Assembly: GCA_014529385.2 (NCBI GenBank)
Contig: CM043966.1
Coordinates: 94,397,587-94,461,586, forward strand
From: Adiantum capillus-veneris
Lineage: Eukaryota; Streptophyta; Polypodiopsida; Polypodiales; Pteridaceae
Reading direction: 5' to 3'
DNA: 64,000 nt
In this document: piece after piece, positions 42,178-54,383 of the stretch
How positions within the stretch are numbered: position 1 is the first letter of the stretch
Layout of the letters: each line of letters begins with the position of its first letter
Made by a program: the position numbers and the translations under genes
The notes under the pieces: model-generated
Seen by the model: the letters and a program-made list of their open reading frames with translations, nothing else
What the model was told of the DNA's origin: nothing
Database searches by the model: none

Positions 42178-42823
42178 TACTCTCACTCCAGGCATGCATG
42201 GGTATTTCCGCTTAAAGCGAAGTCCAAAGTTTTTATGTGCTTCAAACAATTTTTGGCTATGGATGAAAATGTCTCGAAATGTACTATGGGCACCCTCCGT
42301 TCCGATCGAGGGGGGGGAGTATATGTCTCATGAATTTAATGCATTTCTGGCTAGTCGTGGGATAAAACACCATTGTACAGTGCCTTATACACCTCAGCAA
42401 AATGGTGTTTCTGAGAGGAAAAATAGGTCACTGACGGAAATGGCACGATGTATGGTCAAAAGTCAAGCTTTGCCGCATTCTTTTTGGCTTGAGGCCATCA
42501 TGTGTGCCACTTATGTACTTAACAGGTGTCCTACGAAAGCTTTGCAGTCTATTACTCCATATGAAGCATGTCATGATAGAAAGCCTTCTATTGAGCACAT
42601 GCGTGTTTTTGGCTGTTTGGCATATGCTTTGGTGCCACAAGTGAAGCGCAAAAAATTGGATGATAAGGCTGTCAAATGTATTTTTGATGGTTATAGTGCT
42701 CAAAGCAAAGGTTACAGGTTGTATCATCCGCAAACAAAACATATTTTGGTTTCACGGGATGTAGTGTTTGTGGAAGATTCTGTTCAGCCCTTGCTGTCTC
42801 ATGTACTAGAGATAGTAATGTAA
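42178..42823 (+). pseudogene. Copia integrase, truncated and frameshifted
   Basis: Integrase core from SHSRHAWVFPLKAKS, then TLRSDRGG, where the second catalytic Asp lies. A G-run at 42309-42317 shifts the frame. The rest reads HHCTVPYTPQQNGVSERKNR, carrying the catalytic Glu, then FWLEAIMCATYVLNRCPTKA and MRVFGCLAYALVP. The first Asp region is lost to truncation. Confidence 0.85.
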
Positions 42824-42846
42824 GCTCACATGACATTTATGACACT

Positions 42847-44687
42847 TTGTTGCCTCTTGTCAATGGTGGAAATACAAATGTAAGTTCCAATAAGGCAAAT
42901 GTACAGCCTACGGGGGTTTTTGAAAATTTTTTAGATCAGCCTATTACTGATGCAGATATACATGATGTACTTGATGAGGAAAGGGCTGAAAATGAGCAGG
43001 CTAGAGGTATGCCAAAATGGCTGGTGCACACTTTGCGTGATAGTAAATTGGATGCACCTTTGTCTAGTCGTACTCGTTCAGGATCTCGCCATGCATCTTA
43101 TGCATCAGATTGTTATGCTTTGGTTGTGTCTAGCTTACATGATGTTGAGGAGCCTCTGTCTTTTGATGAAGCACAGAATTCAAAAAATTGGATGGCTGCC
43201 ATGCAATCAGAATATGATGCACTCATAGAAAATGACACATGGACTTTATGTGATTTGCCTCCTGGCAAAAAGGCCATTGGTACGAAGTTGGTTTACAAGT
43301 TGAAACGCAAGCCGGATGGTGAGATTGATCGCCATAAGGCTCGACTTGTTGCAAAGGGTTATGCACAACAAAAAGGCATAGATTATGAAGAGACTTTTGC
43401 TCCCACTTGTCGTATGACTACTGTGCATTTTCTATGTGCATTGGCAGCTCATTTTGGTTGGGATGTACATCAATCAGACATTGTTACTGCTTTCTTGAAT
43501 GGTGACATATTTGAGGAAGTTTATGTAACGCAGCCTCGCGGTTTTGTGATAAAAGGACAAGAGGACAAAGTGTGCAAATGTAACAAGGCTTTGTATGGGT
43601 TTAAGCAATCTCCTCGTGCTTGGTATGAGAAAGCTGACACTCATTTGGTCAAACAAGGCTTTCGTAACAGTCCAACAGAAAGCACATTGTATGTAAAGCG
43701 TGAGGGTGATGTACTTCTCATTGTGGTTCTTTATGTTGATGATTTGCTGATCACTGGACCAAACGAGAGACATATTGCTGAATTTAAGGCTGATTTGAAT
43801 GCTACTTTCAAGATGAAAGATTTGGGGCTGTTGCATCATTACTTGGGTATACAGTTTAAGCAGTGTGATGGTGGTATTGCCTTGTGTCAGAAAAGTTACA
43901 TAGAGACATTGCTATGTAAGTTTGGACGCGAGGATTGCAAACCTATGCCACTCCCATGAAAACAGGTTTGTAGTTGAGTCTACATGATGCTGGCGATCCT
44001 GTTGATGTCACTCTTTACCAAACTGCTGTTGGCTGCCTCATTTATGTATGCAACACGAGGCCGGATATTCAATTTGCAGTCTCACAGGTCAGCAGATTTA
44101 TGCATAGCCCAGGGTCTAAGCATCGGCAGGTTGTCAAGAGGATTTTCCGCTACCTTAGTGGCACTTTACATCTTGGCTTGTTTTATCCCAAGGGGGGATC
44201 ATTGCCGCCAGACTTACATGCTTTTTCGGACTCAGATTGGGCTGGTTGTTTTGACACGCGAGTGTCCACAAGTGGTTTTTGTTTCATGCTTGGCAGTTCA
44301 TGTATATCATGGTTGAGCAAGAAGCAACCTGCTATGGCCACTTCGAGTTGTGAGGCTGAGTACAGGGCAGTCTTCACAGCTACAGTTGAGTGTGTATGGC
44401 TCAGACGCCTTATGGCTGATTTGGGTGTTGGACAAGACACTGCCAACACTATCTACACTGACAGTCAGAGCGCATTGGCAGTTGCGAGGAACATAGTTTT
44501 TCATGCTCGCACAAAGCACATTGAGGTGCATTACCACTATGTCAGGGAGAGGCTCTCAATAGGAGAGATCAGCTTGGCTTATGTGCCAACACAGGAAAAC
44601 CTTGCAGATCTTTTCACAAAGGCATTGTCTCGTGAGAAGCTTGAAGCTTTCTGCAAAGCTTTGGGCTTACTCCCCTTTGTGGATTGA
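42847..44687 (+). pseudogene. Copia reverse transcriptase and RNase H
   Basis: RT from about 43180: NWMAAMQSEYDALIENDTWT, then KLKRKPDGEIDRHKARLVAK, DYEETFAPTCR, DVHQSDIVTAFLNGD and the catalytic LYVDDLLITGP. A one-base loss near 43950 changes frame and a TAG at 43972-43974 sits where a Gln is usual. RNase H follows (YQTAVGCLIYVCNTRPDI, DSDWAGCFDTR, SSCEAEYRA, IYTDSQSALAVA, HYHYVRER) and ends with LADLFTKAL. Apart from these lesions the region is well kept, so the insertion is moderately young. Confidence 0.88.
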
Positions 44688-44762
44688 TCATGTCCTTAGG
44701 GCATGGCACTTCCCTTTACTCATGTGCCAGCTCTTGTTCACCGCATCACTCCAGGGGGGATT

Positions 44763-44989
44763 TGTTACCATATACATGTGGTAGTGATGTGTGTGAACAC
44801 ACTAGGACCGCCGGGGCATTTTTTCCCTCTTTAGGAGGTGTTTTCCCCCGTGCATTGTATATACGCCCATCACTCTAGGGATATCTATCTTTCCATTGCA
44901 CACTAAGTAACACACTCTCTATTGTGTGCCTTTAGCTTCCTTCGTCGTCTCCAAGCTGTGTGTGTTTCTCTGCAACCCTAATTCCAACA
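44763..44989 (+). repeat. Copia 3' LTR (about 227 bp)
   Basis: A purine-rich CCAGGGGGGATT at about 44751-44762 precedes TGTTACCATATAC. The segment ends AATTCCAACA, giving TG...CA ends. No 5' partner exists in the window, so the boundary is judged from the tract and the ends. Confidence 0.7.
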
Positions 44990-44999
44990 CAAATATGTA

Positions 45000-46656
45000 C
45001 CATGGATCTCTCTATTATTGAGAATAGCTCTGTGGATGCCTCCTTTGCAAAGGTTTCAATCACATACCTCCTCACCTGCTTAATCCTCATATTTCTTTAA
45101 AAGCACTTACTGAATGTCTTGTCAAGTCGACTTGGCTAGTGAAATCCAATTGGAGGTATCAAGTCAACATGAATGGAACAAAACTTTGGTGGCTGTCTTT
45201 GCCAGACTGGTTTCACAACTCCCACATGATTGGTTACATACTGAGTCTACATGGCTCACCACTGATCTTTCCTTAGCCTTTCGCAAGATTAAGTCAAAAT
45301 GGTTCATTCTGGGTTTAGATAAAGCATCTGACACGGCATCTGTCATCTACAAAAATCTTGCTTTTGAAGTGGCTGAATACCGACTCAAAGGTGGCGAGTT
45401 CTATTACATTGAAGAAGACTTGGATATTATTATCCAGAGAACATGTAAAAGTATGATTGAATTAGGATTTCAGGTGGAAACTACCAAACTTCCAATCCAG
45501 TTTCCAGCTTTCAAAAGTCATAAAATTAAATTTTGATGGATCTCCGATGCTTCCAATTGCCTTTTTTCCGATATTACGAAATATGTCACCCAAGGACTCA
45601 ATTTGATATGTGAAGTACTAAAAAACATATGTGCTATTAAAAGAGAAGATGTAAGGCGCTTCTCAGGAGTGGACATCCAACCTTTTTGGGTAGTTGGTAA
45701 CTCATCTGAAGTCCTCTTGAAACTTCCATCTACCATTTAATTAGTATATACAACTGATATTACCCAATGCTACAAAAATATCCCTCTAGTAGGTGAATAT
45801 GGTCTCATAAATGTATTGAATTGTCTCGTAGACTTGGCCTTCTCTAATAAAGCCAAAGAAGGGTTCTCTGGTCTTTCCTTTGTTAAGTCAGCCAGGTGGG
45901 TTAAGAAAGTGAGCAAGGCTTCCCCTCTTCACATGAATCGTATTCAGTTTCAAGTAGTCATTCAGTGGGTTCTGAACCACTGCTATATTTTACTTGGTAA
46001 TAATTTCTTTAGACAAATGTGTGGCATTCCTATGGGATTCTCTTGTTCTCCTGCTATGTGGAACCTTTATTTACTATATTTTGAATATAAATGGATTATT
46101 AGGCAAACTTCCCAAGAAGAAGGGCTTTCTATGCTTATACAGTGTAATCACACTTTTAGAGTTTATGGATGACAGATTAAGTATCAATAATCCCAACTTT
46201 TCCCAGCAGGTGTTGGATATCTATCCTACTTATCTAGCGATTGAACCCACTTTTCTAGAACAAGAAACTGTCAACGGTATCGCCTTTACTAAACGTTCTA
46301 ACTATCTGTCCATTGAACTGAATATTGACACTTACTCTGATGGTAACTTCTCTACTAGGTTTTTCTGGAAACGGGATCACCTTAAGCTTACTGTTGCTGA
46401 GTTTGTAATGAAAAAGAGCAACATACCATTCAAAATTGCTCTACATACCTATTTAATTATTCTTCATTTAGTTATTTACTCTTCCTCTAATGTATTTTCA
46501 ATGCTAGAAGAAACGAGGGTTCTTATCAGGAAGTTTCAAGCTAAAGGCTTCCATAGAAGAGTTTTGATTTCTACCATAATGACTGCTCTGAGTAAAAAAG
46601 AATGGCCTGGTGTCAAGTTTGATGTTGCATTACTTATTCTTTTACTGAGGAAGTAG
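45000..46656 (+). pseudogene. PLE family C ORF2 fragment, copy C1
   Basis: Decayed Penelope-like RT. From about 45055: NHIPPHLLNPHISLKALTEC, matching the region after the CxC in PLE-A. Then FILGLDKASDTASVIYKNLA, FPAFKSHKIKF, TDITQCYKNIPL (motif A), QMCGIPMGFSCSPAMWNLYL (motif B), and FMDDRLSINNPNF (motif C, after a frameshift near 46160). It ends at a TAG followed by a terminal pseudoknot. A stop at 45534-45536 and several frameshifts break it. The upstream part is cut off by the copia element. Confidence 0.8.
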
Positions 46657-46695
46657 GACCATATCTAATGAGTCTACTAAACTCATTAGTTATGG
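46652..46695 (+). ncRNA. PLE-C1 3'-terminal pseudoknot
   Basis: Stem 1: AGTAG (46652-46656) with CTACT (46674-46678). Stem 2: CCATATCTAATGAG (46659-46672) with CTCATTAGTTATGG (46682-46695). TGCCTGGTAAGGGTGGA and (CA)n follow. Confidence 0.75.
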
Positions 46696-46709
46696 TGCCT
46701 GGTAAGGGT

Positions 46710-46846
<137 letters not shown>

Positions 46847-47184
46847 TGTCAAGATTAACTTAAAGTGGGGAAATTAAAGTTCCCTTGGCCGAAAATATTA
46901 CCTGCTTCGTGTGTAACTAGGCTTAAAAAATCCCTTTAAGGTAATTTTTCACTTAGTGAGCATTACTAAGGGCATATTTAGAGCGAGTAGAGAGATTTAG
47001 GTGAAGCTCTGCAGCACGCGGATTCTACCGACGAAATCGAGAATCATCACATCCATAGCGAGTGATGCTACGAAGCACATGAGCCATTCAAGGCTATCTA
47101 CCTCCACCGAATGCATGGCTGTAGATGATCTGCAGGAATCTAAGTGTGGGTTGAAGAATTTCGGCCTATTCCGCGTAGCAATAG

Positions 47185-47214
47185 TATAAAAGGTGAGGGT
47201 CTCCCTCACTTAGC
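47185..47214 (+). promoter_or_regulatory. PLE-B promoter and leader palindrome, copy 1
   Basis: TATAAAA (47185-47191), GTGAGGG (47193-47199), TCT, CCCTCAC (47203-47209), TTAGC. Confidence 0.7.
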
Positions 47215-47294
47215 TGGAGGGTATGTGCTTTTGTATTCTCTGTGTGTAACTGAGGGTTAGTGCTTAAGTGGTTGAGCTTGGAGTGTATTAAACT

Positions 47295-47351
47295 ATGGCA
47301 AAAGGAAAGCAAGTCTTGGAAGTCGAACCGTTGGCTTCTACTTCTTCTCAG
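47295..47351 (+). CDS. PLE-B putative first exon, copy 1
   Basis: Nineteen codons, MAKGKQVLEVEPLASTSSQ, ending CAG before GTCGAG. Phase 0. Family C has MTKGK/MEKGK in the same place, so the N-terminal M(A/T/E)KGK core is conserved between families. Confidence 0.55.
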
Positions 47352-49754
47352 GTCGAGTTCCTTTGCTTGATATATAATAGAAATGATGCTTGGTACTGTG
47401 AAACCCATTTCTTGACATTAAGATTATTGAAAGAACTGTTCATTTGGATTTCTAGTTAGCGAAAGAATTTGGTTTTTACTACAAGCCTAGTGCTAACTGC
47501 ATACACACTTAACTTTTTGCTACTGTACAAAAAAATGGCATCAAATCTGGTATAAATATGGATATTGTTCTCGTTTTTTAACTGATGGTGAGTATAAGGT
47601 TGAAAGCTTGGTGGTGTTGCTGGTTATACCACCATAGAATATATATAAGTATTTGGGGTTTTTTACAAAGGTTTTTTTTGACCCTTTTGGATGCTGGACT
47701 AAATGGGATTTTGCTATACTGAAATTGGCTTTTGTTGGCATTGATAAACTGTTGTAGTACTTGGGGTGTAATTTTTTGGGAAGGAATCATGTTCACTACC
47801 TTTGTCTAAGAAGTGTACCATTTTTTAATAACTGGCTCATAAAAATGGATCTAATATTTGATAAGGCTTCTAAAATAACCTTGAGGATGATGTGATGTAG
47901 CTAATAAGGTTTCCATGGTATATTCCTTTGACTCTTTACAGGTTCAACCTTTTCAAAATTGGTAAAATACTGGTAGTATAAACATGGTTGAGTGCCAAAT
48001 CACCTAATGATTGTGAGGGTTCTAATCAGTAGGGTAAGGAATGAATAGTATTTTGATTAGGGATGTTACTTATTAGTTTTTTGGTTATGGGCTGAAAGTT
48101 TAGTTGTTACTTTGATACCAAGGGTAATTCTGACTGACATGGATCATGTTTTCTACTTGTTGCTAGGATGCGTGGCTTAGATCTGGCCCGCACTACCATA
48201 AAAACCTGTTATATACGTACATATTCTTGTTCTTTCTGCTTTACTACTTGAGATTTGGCATAAATTAAGATTATGACCGACATGGGTATAGTGTTACTTT
48301 GGCTCTAGCTGATACTTCCCTGGCTTGAGTTGATACTTCTTGGAGTTGATGGTTTTTTGATACCTTTACTAACTAAATTGGATATTGTATTATGGTATAG
48401 GGTGGTTTTTCTTAACATGGAAATTCTGACTGACATGGATCTAGGTTTCTACTTGTTGCTTGGATGCCTGGCTTAGATCTGGCACGTACTGCCATAAAAC
48501 CTGTTATATACATATATATTCTTGTGCTTTATGCTTTACTACTTGAGATTTGGCATAAACTAAGATTCTAACCGAGATGGGTACAGTGTTACTTTGGCTC
48601 TGGCTGATACTTCCCTGGCTTGGGCTAATACTTCTCGGAGGTGATGGTTTTTAGATACTTTTACTAACTAAATGAGGTATGGTATTATGGTATAGGGTGG
48701 TTTTTCTTAACTTACAAAGAATCTAACCTTAATGCTTGGATATTTTACTTTGATATAGTTTTGATAAACATATTCATACACATACAATGGCTGTATCTAG
48801 TAATAGCTTAAAGTAGCCTGCTTTATGGCTGGCTTTGACTCTGGCTTTGGCTCTAGCTCTAGCTAAAAACTTATATGACCATGGCTGTTACATCTCTGAA
48901 AGGGGATCCTTTATGGTATTTGGAGTAATGTTGATTACAAAACATCTAACCTTCACGTGTTGCTTGGATATCTTGCTTAGATATGGTTTTGTACATACTT
49001 ATTCCACTACATCAAGTGATGGTGCTACCATAAAATATACTCTGGTTTAGATACTTTACTGTTTTCTTTGACTTACAATAAAATTTCACCTTCTACTTGT
49101 TTCTTGGATGCCTGGCTTAGATCTGGCCTGTACTGCCATAAAAGCTAGTTATATACATATATATTATGGTTATTTATTATTTATGCTTTACTGCTTTGAG
49201 ATTTGGCATAAAATAAGATTCTGACCGAGATGGGTATAGTGTTACTCTAGCTTTGGCTGATAATCCTCTAGCTTGGGCCGGTACTTCTCGGAGCTGATGG
49301 TTCAGCTTTTTCTTTAGCTTCAAGGGGAGCTCTTTATGGAATGTAGAATAATGCCGTTAAATATGCATAACCTACTACCAAATAGTGGATGACTCAGTGA
49401 ATTCAAGTTCTTGATATCCGACCTAAAATTGATCGAAAGATAACCCTAGTTGATTTTGATCTTGAAGGGCTCGACCTCGAGGCATATTTTAAGAGTGGGA
49501 CATGGATAGGAGCTAGACCAGCTAGTGGCAAATAGAACTTAATAGGTTTTCGCTAAAATTTTGACTCGACATTTTACTATATCATGTACAGATCACTTCA
49601 GGTTTAATCATTGTAGCTGTACTCTGGTGTTTTTGGAGTCCAGCCACTTGAGGACGAAAGAAATCACTCAAAAATTATGGCAAAAATTGTCAGGGTTTCA
49701 TATATAAAAGAAATTTGCAAGAGTGTGTAAAATTTATTTGTCTACTGTTATCAG

Positions 49755-49955
49755 GGTTTACCAAGATATAGGATGAGTGCTCGGATTAGTACTATTGTTG
49801 ATCTAATCAAGAGAGAACAGATCTCAAAAAAGCTTAAGGCAGCTAGGGCTGAATATATAGCATCATTTGCGACAAAGAACAGGGCATGGTCAAGGCAAAG
49901 AGCATATCTTAATCGAACCTGCAAGAATAAGGAGATAAATTTTAAAGATACTTAA
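49755..49955 (+). CDS. PLE-B small basic exon, copy 1
   Basis: Sixty-six codons after GTTATCAG, phase 0, running GLPRYRMSARIST to CKNKEINFKDT and a stop. It is rich in Lys and Arg with a helical look (LIKREQISKKLKAARAEYIA). It could join the first exon (phase 0) to give a protein of about 85 residues. A TATATAAAAG about 55 bp upstream offers a separate promoter as an alternative. It stays open in the diverged second copy, while nearby sequence carries indels, which argues for past selection. Function unknown; nucleic-acid binding is plausible by charge. Confidence 0.45.
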   Translation, partial: GLPRYRMSARISTIVDLIKREQISKKLKAARAEYIASFATKNRAWSRQRAYLNRTCKNKEINFKDT

Positions 49956-50074
49956 AAGAAAATCATTGGCAATTTGTAAGCTGATGAATTCGGTATGAAG
50001 TTGTAACTGACTAACAAAGTCTTGTTAGTTCATTTTTTTAATAAAGTTTATTTGCAAAAAAAAGTTGAAACTTT

Positions 50075-50170
50075 GTGACATGGATAACAACTAGGATGCC
50101 CATACATCACCTGCATACAGAGCAAATGCTAACAGAATGTTATGTTGCTCTATGGGTGCAGGTGAGGGCT
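50075..50170 (+). ncRNA. Structured motif S, PLE-B copy 1
   Basis: GTGACATGGATAACAACT, then CACCTGC paired with GCAGGTG around an AGAGCAA/TTGCTCT inner helix, ending GGTGAGGGCT. It has the same order as in A with different inner-stem bases. Confidence 0.6.
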
Positions 50171-50662
50171 ACTCTCTTTGATTTAGCTTTTTGGTTGCTC
50201 TATAGTTAGGAGGAATGGCTGCTGGTTCGCAGTTTGTAAAAGAATTTCTACATTCAGATGGTGACTTATACCAAACTGATGAGATTTATTTATACAAAAT
50301 CATGCTGTCTAAAGTTTGTTTTGTATAATAAACCTTGTATTTATCTGGGTACCTTGGTCTTTGAATATATGTATGTTCATTTGTGGGTAATACAAGTAGA
50401 TAACTAAAACACACAAATTGGCATTTAGATCCAGTTTTACCACTGGGTCAGGACCAAGCTCCCGGAATTTTGCTAGGATAGATTGTGCATTCAATCTACT
50501 CTAGAGGGGTTGGACTCACACAGTCATTATGAATTATTCTTGATTGGTTGAAGGTTGAAGTAGCTACCAGATTACTATATTAAACCATTAGCATTAGGCT
50601 TATTCTAAGATTCTTCCATTTATATTATTTCCTTTCGGATTTTTTCTAACTACGCCTCCTTC
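50171..50662 (+). other. PLE-B leader before ORF1
   Basis: No ORF. The internal CACACA at 50410-50415 marks where pseudo-LTR 2 ends in the other copy. The segment CACACAGTCATTATG near 50517 resembles CACACAGTCACTGTG in the PLE-A leader near 29252. Confidence 0.4.
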
Positions 50663-51990
50663 ATGGGATTGGAATTGCCAATGGAGACACTCTCAAGAGC
50701 TTCACTGTTGGTTCTAAGATGCATTCAAGATGCTGAAGCATCTGCTCTCATTGTGGCCTCGTTTAGTAATCCTACTACCTCCCTTATTCACACAGTCTCA
50801 TTTGACAAATGGGTCAAAACATTGGCAGTGTTAGTCAAAACAGTAAGGATGGTGTTTCGGCTATTTTCAAAATTATTGCAAATGTCCCAACTATCTCTAA
50901 AGCACATAAAGAGGACTTGGCTAAGTTCTCATCTGATGGTGCTGAACTTGCTAACCTTCTTAGAAAGCAATGTGGACTCAACCCCAATTTTGTCACAACC
51001 CCGACTATTTCGATTCTCCCACCTACCAACATTCTTTTTTGTAGAGATGCAGTGGCTGTGGAAGCAGTTAAAGGATTTTAGAAAGATTTATGTTCTCTAA
51101 GTGAATCTTTGCTTTTGGAATTAGTTCCTAAGGTTTCCAGAATATTTCCTTTCTTACCAATACGACAAGTGGAGGTGGAATCCTTAGGGGTTGAGCACAA
51201 ACTTTGGTTACTCCCTAATAAAGGACTTCTGGCTCTATTTCTGTAGAGACCTGGGTTTTTTCAGCAAATCTACCTGCCTCCACAATGGAGGACTCTTTAT
51301 TGAAGATACTCAAAGGAGTGCAATGTTTAGACAAAGGTGAGCTGATTAAAGCTCCGTTCAACATGAATTTTTTGGACTCCAAGAAGTGTGGGTCTAATGC
51401 AGGGCTTTATGTGCGAACGAAAGGACTCATGGAATTCAGTAAAAATAATGATGATTATTATGAAAAATCTTTTTGGAATATTGACAGACCCTATCTCAAG
51501 TGTGCTTGCATATTTTTGGACCCTAAAGCGTCATGTGAGTCTAGCATCATATGGTTTGACCATGCAGTTTGGTTTACCATCAACAATCTGGAATCTATAT
51601 TCCCAAAAAAACCTACATCATTTCATCTTACTCTCATTTGTTCATGGTTAGGTGGACAAGCCAAGGAGTTAGTTCTGGCGCAAATTACCTTCATACAATT
51701 TTGTACTTTGATGGTTGAAATGCTTAAAGAGCTAGGGGCAAATGAACCAGGAATGCTCCTGACTACTTATGGTTCTTACAAAGGGATAAAAACTATTATG
51801 GGTCTGCTAAAACATAACTTTGAAGATGATGAATAGACCCAACACACTGCTAACTCCAAATTCCACGTTTACTTCCTTTCTTACCCCCTCTTCGTCTGTC
51901 GATCCAGTTTTGGAAGAGGAAAATCTAGAAGCTTTACAAGAGGAAGGGGTCGAGGACTACCAGTTAAACATCTGTTGGAAATGTGACTGT
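50663..51990 (+). pseudogene. PLE-B ORF1, broken
   Basis: Homologue of PLE-A ORF1. The start reads MGLELPMETLSRASLLVLRC, then frameshift. KAHKEDLAKFSSDGAELANL, FCRDAVAVEAVKGF, a TAG at 51079-51081, and VEVESLGVEHKLWLLPNKG follow. A well-kept block is at 51285-51836 (LIKAPFNMNFLDSKKCGS, DPKASCESSIIWFDHA, LLTTYGSYKGIK). Another TAG follows DDE at 51834-51836. The C-terminus continues in a shifted frame with an acidic instead of RG-rich tail. The function is unknown, as for PLE-A ORF1. Confidence 0.75.
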
Positions 51991-51994
51991 GCAG

Positions 51995-53931
51995 TTAGAG
52001 GTCAATGAGATCAGGAGGCGCTATCTACCAAGCAAACTTGAGGATTGTAGTACTTGTTTCATTCATTGTCATTTCACAAATAGAATTTTTGAGTTCTTTT
52101 CACCTAAATCAATTTTTATAGAAAGTTTTGATTTGGTATATGGTGATCATTCTATAATAGATAAATGATGTTTGGCTGGAAATACTCCGAAACTATTAAG
52201 TGCTTCGTATATTCAAATGAATTTTTGAGGTATGAACCTATTTTAAGATGTAACTATAAAAATCATACTACCTTTTGTAAGGATTTTGAATTACTTGGTT
52301 CACATGTCTGTACGACAAACATTACTATAATTAAAGATTATTCTCTTCAAAATCTACTTGGAATGGGTTTGAATCACATACCTGTGGAACCGCTAAACCC
52401 TAGAATGGCATTTTTTGCACTACTAGAATGTCTGGCTAACATAGCCTTAAAGCTCCAATTGGAGCAACAGATCCAACAAGATCTTGCTGAGAAACTAGAA
52501 ACAGTCTTTTATCAAAAGATTTGGGTCATGCCAAAAATTATGCAAGAATGTCATGAGTTGACTCGTGCGTGGTTTATTGTCGGGCTAGATAAAGCTGCAA
52601 ACACTGTATCAGTTATCTGTAAAAAGCTTGTATATGAAGCTGCCCTGGTAAGGTTGGGGGGATCTGAATTTGAAAAGACAAATGAAACACTAAAAGATGT
52701 AGCTCTAGCATTGTTGAGAGATTTGGACAATATGGGTTACAATGAAACTTCTAGTAAGATTCCTGTTTTGTTCCCAACTTTTTAAAAAACACAAACAGAA
52801 GTTCAGATGGATTTCTGATGCTTCAAACTGTATATTCTCCAATATTATGAAAGATGTTACTTCTTGTCTAAACCTTATCATGACTGAGATGTGTGATCTT
52901 TGTGCTAAAAGAAGAGCAGATCTTAAAAGATTCAGTGGTATAGAATGCTGTACCTTCTAGCTTGCTAAGAATTCATTGGAGGTGTTTATCAACTTACCTA
53001 CATATATCTATTGTATCTTCACAGTTGATATTACACAATGTTATGAAAACATTCCTCTCTGAGGAAATTATGGCCTTCTTGAAGTGCTTAAAGATATAAT
53101 TAACCTAGCTTTTTCCAACAAAAAGTCACAAGGGTTTGAAAAGATCTCGTTGGTAAGAACACCTTGTTGGGTTAAAAAATCAGTTAGAAAACCACTGCTG
53201 TGCTTTGAAAAAAATTCTGTTATTATGGTAATTAAATGGATATTGCAGAATTGCTTTATCCAATTAGGGCTAAACTATTATAGACAAAAAATGGGAATAC
53301 CTATGGGGTTCTCCTGCTCACCACCCGATAATGTGTAATTTTTACTTATTGTATTTTGAATACAAATGGGTATGCTCTAAAATGAAACATTATGAGGAGG
53401 CAAAACAACTGTTAACCTTCAATAACACGTTTAGATTCATGGATGATTTATTGAGTATAAACAATCAGACTTTCAAAAACCACCTAGCGGAAATTTACCC
53501 ACCTTGCCTCATGATAGAGCCTACCTCGTTGGAAGAATTGGTGATAGATGGTAAGACTATAGTTAAGAGACCCTGTTTTTTTAAACATGGAGATACTGCT
53601 TCACTCTCCTTACATCGGCCTTTACACTACATGCTTCTTTTGGAAGCGACATAATCTGTCACTTAGTCCTGCTGAATTCGTTAAAAAGAAAAGTAACAGA
53701 CCAATTAAGAATGTGAGTAACACCTACTTAGGTATTCTGTCACTTATAATATACTCTTCGTCAGATAACTTTTCTGCATTTGAAGAAATAAACAAGGTGA
53801 TTGGTAAATTATGTAATAATGGGTTTTTACGAAAGGAATTGGTTGCTAGTATTACTAAAGCAATCTGCTTGAATAGTTGGCCGGGTACCAGAATAGATAC
53901 TGGGTTTCTTTGCAATCTACTAAGGAAGTAG
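51995..53931 (+). pseudogene. PLE-B ORF2 reverse transcriptase, broken
   Basis: Homology starts right after CTGTGCAG, in phase 0: LEVNEIRRRYLPSKLEDC, HCHFTNRIFEFFSP. A frameshift at about 52165 follows. Then MMFGWKYSE, the CxC position altered to RCN, GSHVCTTNITIIKD, NLLGMGLNHIP and FIVGLDKAANTVSVIC. RT motif A is DITQCYENIPL, motif B is KMGIPMGFSCSP with a 1-2 base insertion after it (near 53326), and motif C is FRFMDDLLSINN, so catalytic Asp codons are kept. The TAG at 52960 and the TGA near 53061 also break it. It ends at a TAG followed by the pseudoknot. Confidence 0.8.
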
Positions 53932-53968
53932 GCCCATACCTAATGAGTCTACGACCTTATTAGGTATG
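53927..53968 (+). ncRNA. PLE-B 3'-terminal pseudoknot
   Basis: Stem 1: AGTAG (53927-53931), of which GTAG pairs with CTAC (53949-53952). Stem 2: CATACCTAATGAG (53935-53947) with CTTATTAGGTATG (53956-53968); the T/C change at the fifth pair relative to C1 is compensated, and one pair is G-U. Confidence 0.75.
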
Positions 53969-53987
53969 TGCCTGGGTATGGGTGGGC

Positions 53988-53990
53988 TCG

Positions 53991-54030
<40 letters not shown>

Positions 54031-54033
54031 CAC
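53988..54033 (+). repeat. (CG)n(CA)n tail of PLE-B ORF unit
   Basis: A CG run followed by CA repeats with small interruptions; the second pseudo-LTR starts right after. Confidence 0.9.
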
Positions 54034-54383
54034 AAATGTCAAGGAATATTAACTTAAAATGGGGAAATTTAGGTTTCCTTGGCCGAAAATATTACCTGCT
54101 TTGCGTGTAACTAGGCTTAAAATATACCTTTAAGGTAATTTTTCACTTAGTGAGCATTAGTAAACTGGGGCATACTCAAAGCGAGTAGAGAGAATTAGGT
54201 AAAGCTCTGCAACGCGCAGATTTTGTTGGCAAAATCGAGAATCATCACATCTGTAGCGAGTGATGCTAGCGAAGCACATGGGCCATTCAAGGCTATCTAC
54301 CTCCACCGAATGCATGGCTGTAGATGATCTGCAGGACTCTAAGTGTGGGTTGTGGAATTTTGGCCTGTTCCGCACAATAATAA

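Larger units (their letters stand above)
42175..44989 (+). mobile_element. Ty1/copia element, 5'-truncated
   Basis: Begins inside the integrase core and continues through RT and RNase H to a 3' LTR; gag, protease and the 5' LTR are missing. The order integrase then RT is diagnostic of copia. Several frame breaks make it non-functional. Its 3' end abuts a PLE family C ORF2 fragment. Confidence 0.88.

Noticed and set aside
50276-50282. CTGATGA resembling the hammerhead ribozyme core (also at 57464)
   Set aside because: A short helix can form after it, but the required GAAA box and cleavage-site triplet are missing, and family A has no equivalent. Hammerheads are known in canonical PLEs, but I do not see one here.
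53988-54033. (CA)n tracts as telomeric repeats of an endonuclease-free PLE at chromosome ends
   Set aside because: Plant telomere repeats are TTTAGGG-type; CA tracts are ordinary microsatellites. The AAACCCTAA words at 8880-8945 belong to the gypsy-2 LTR and recur in its 3' copy.
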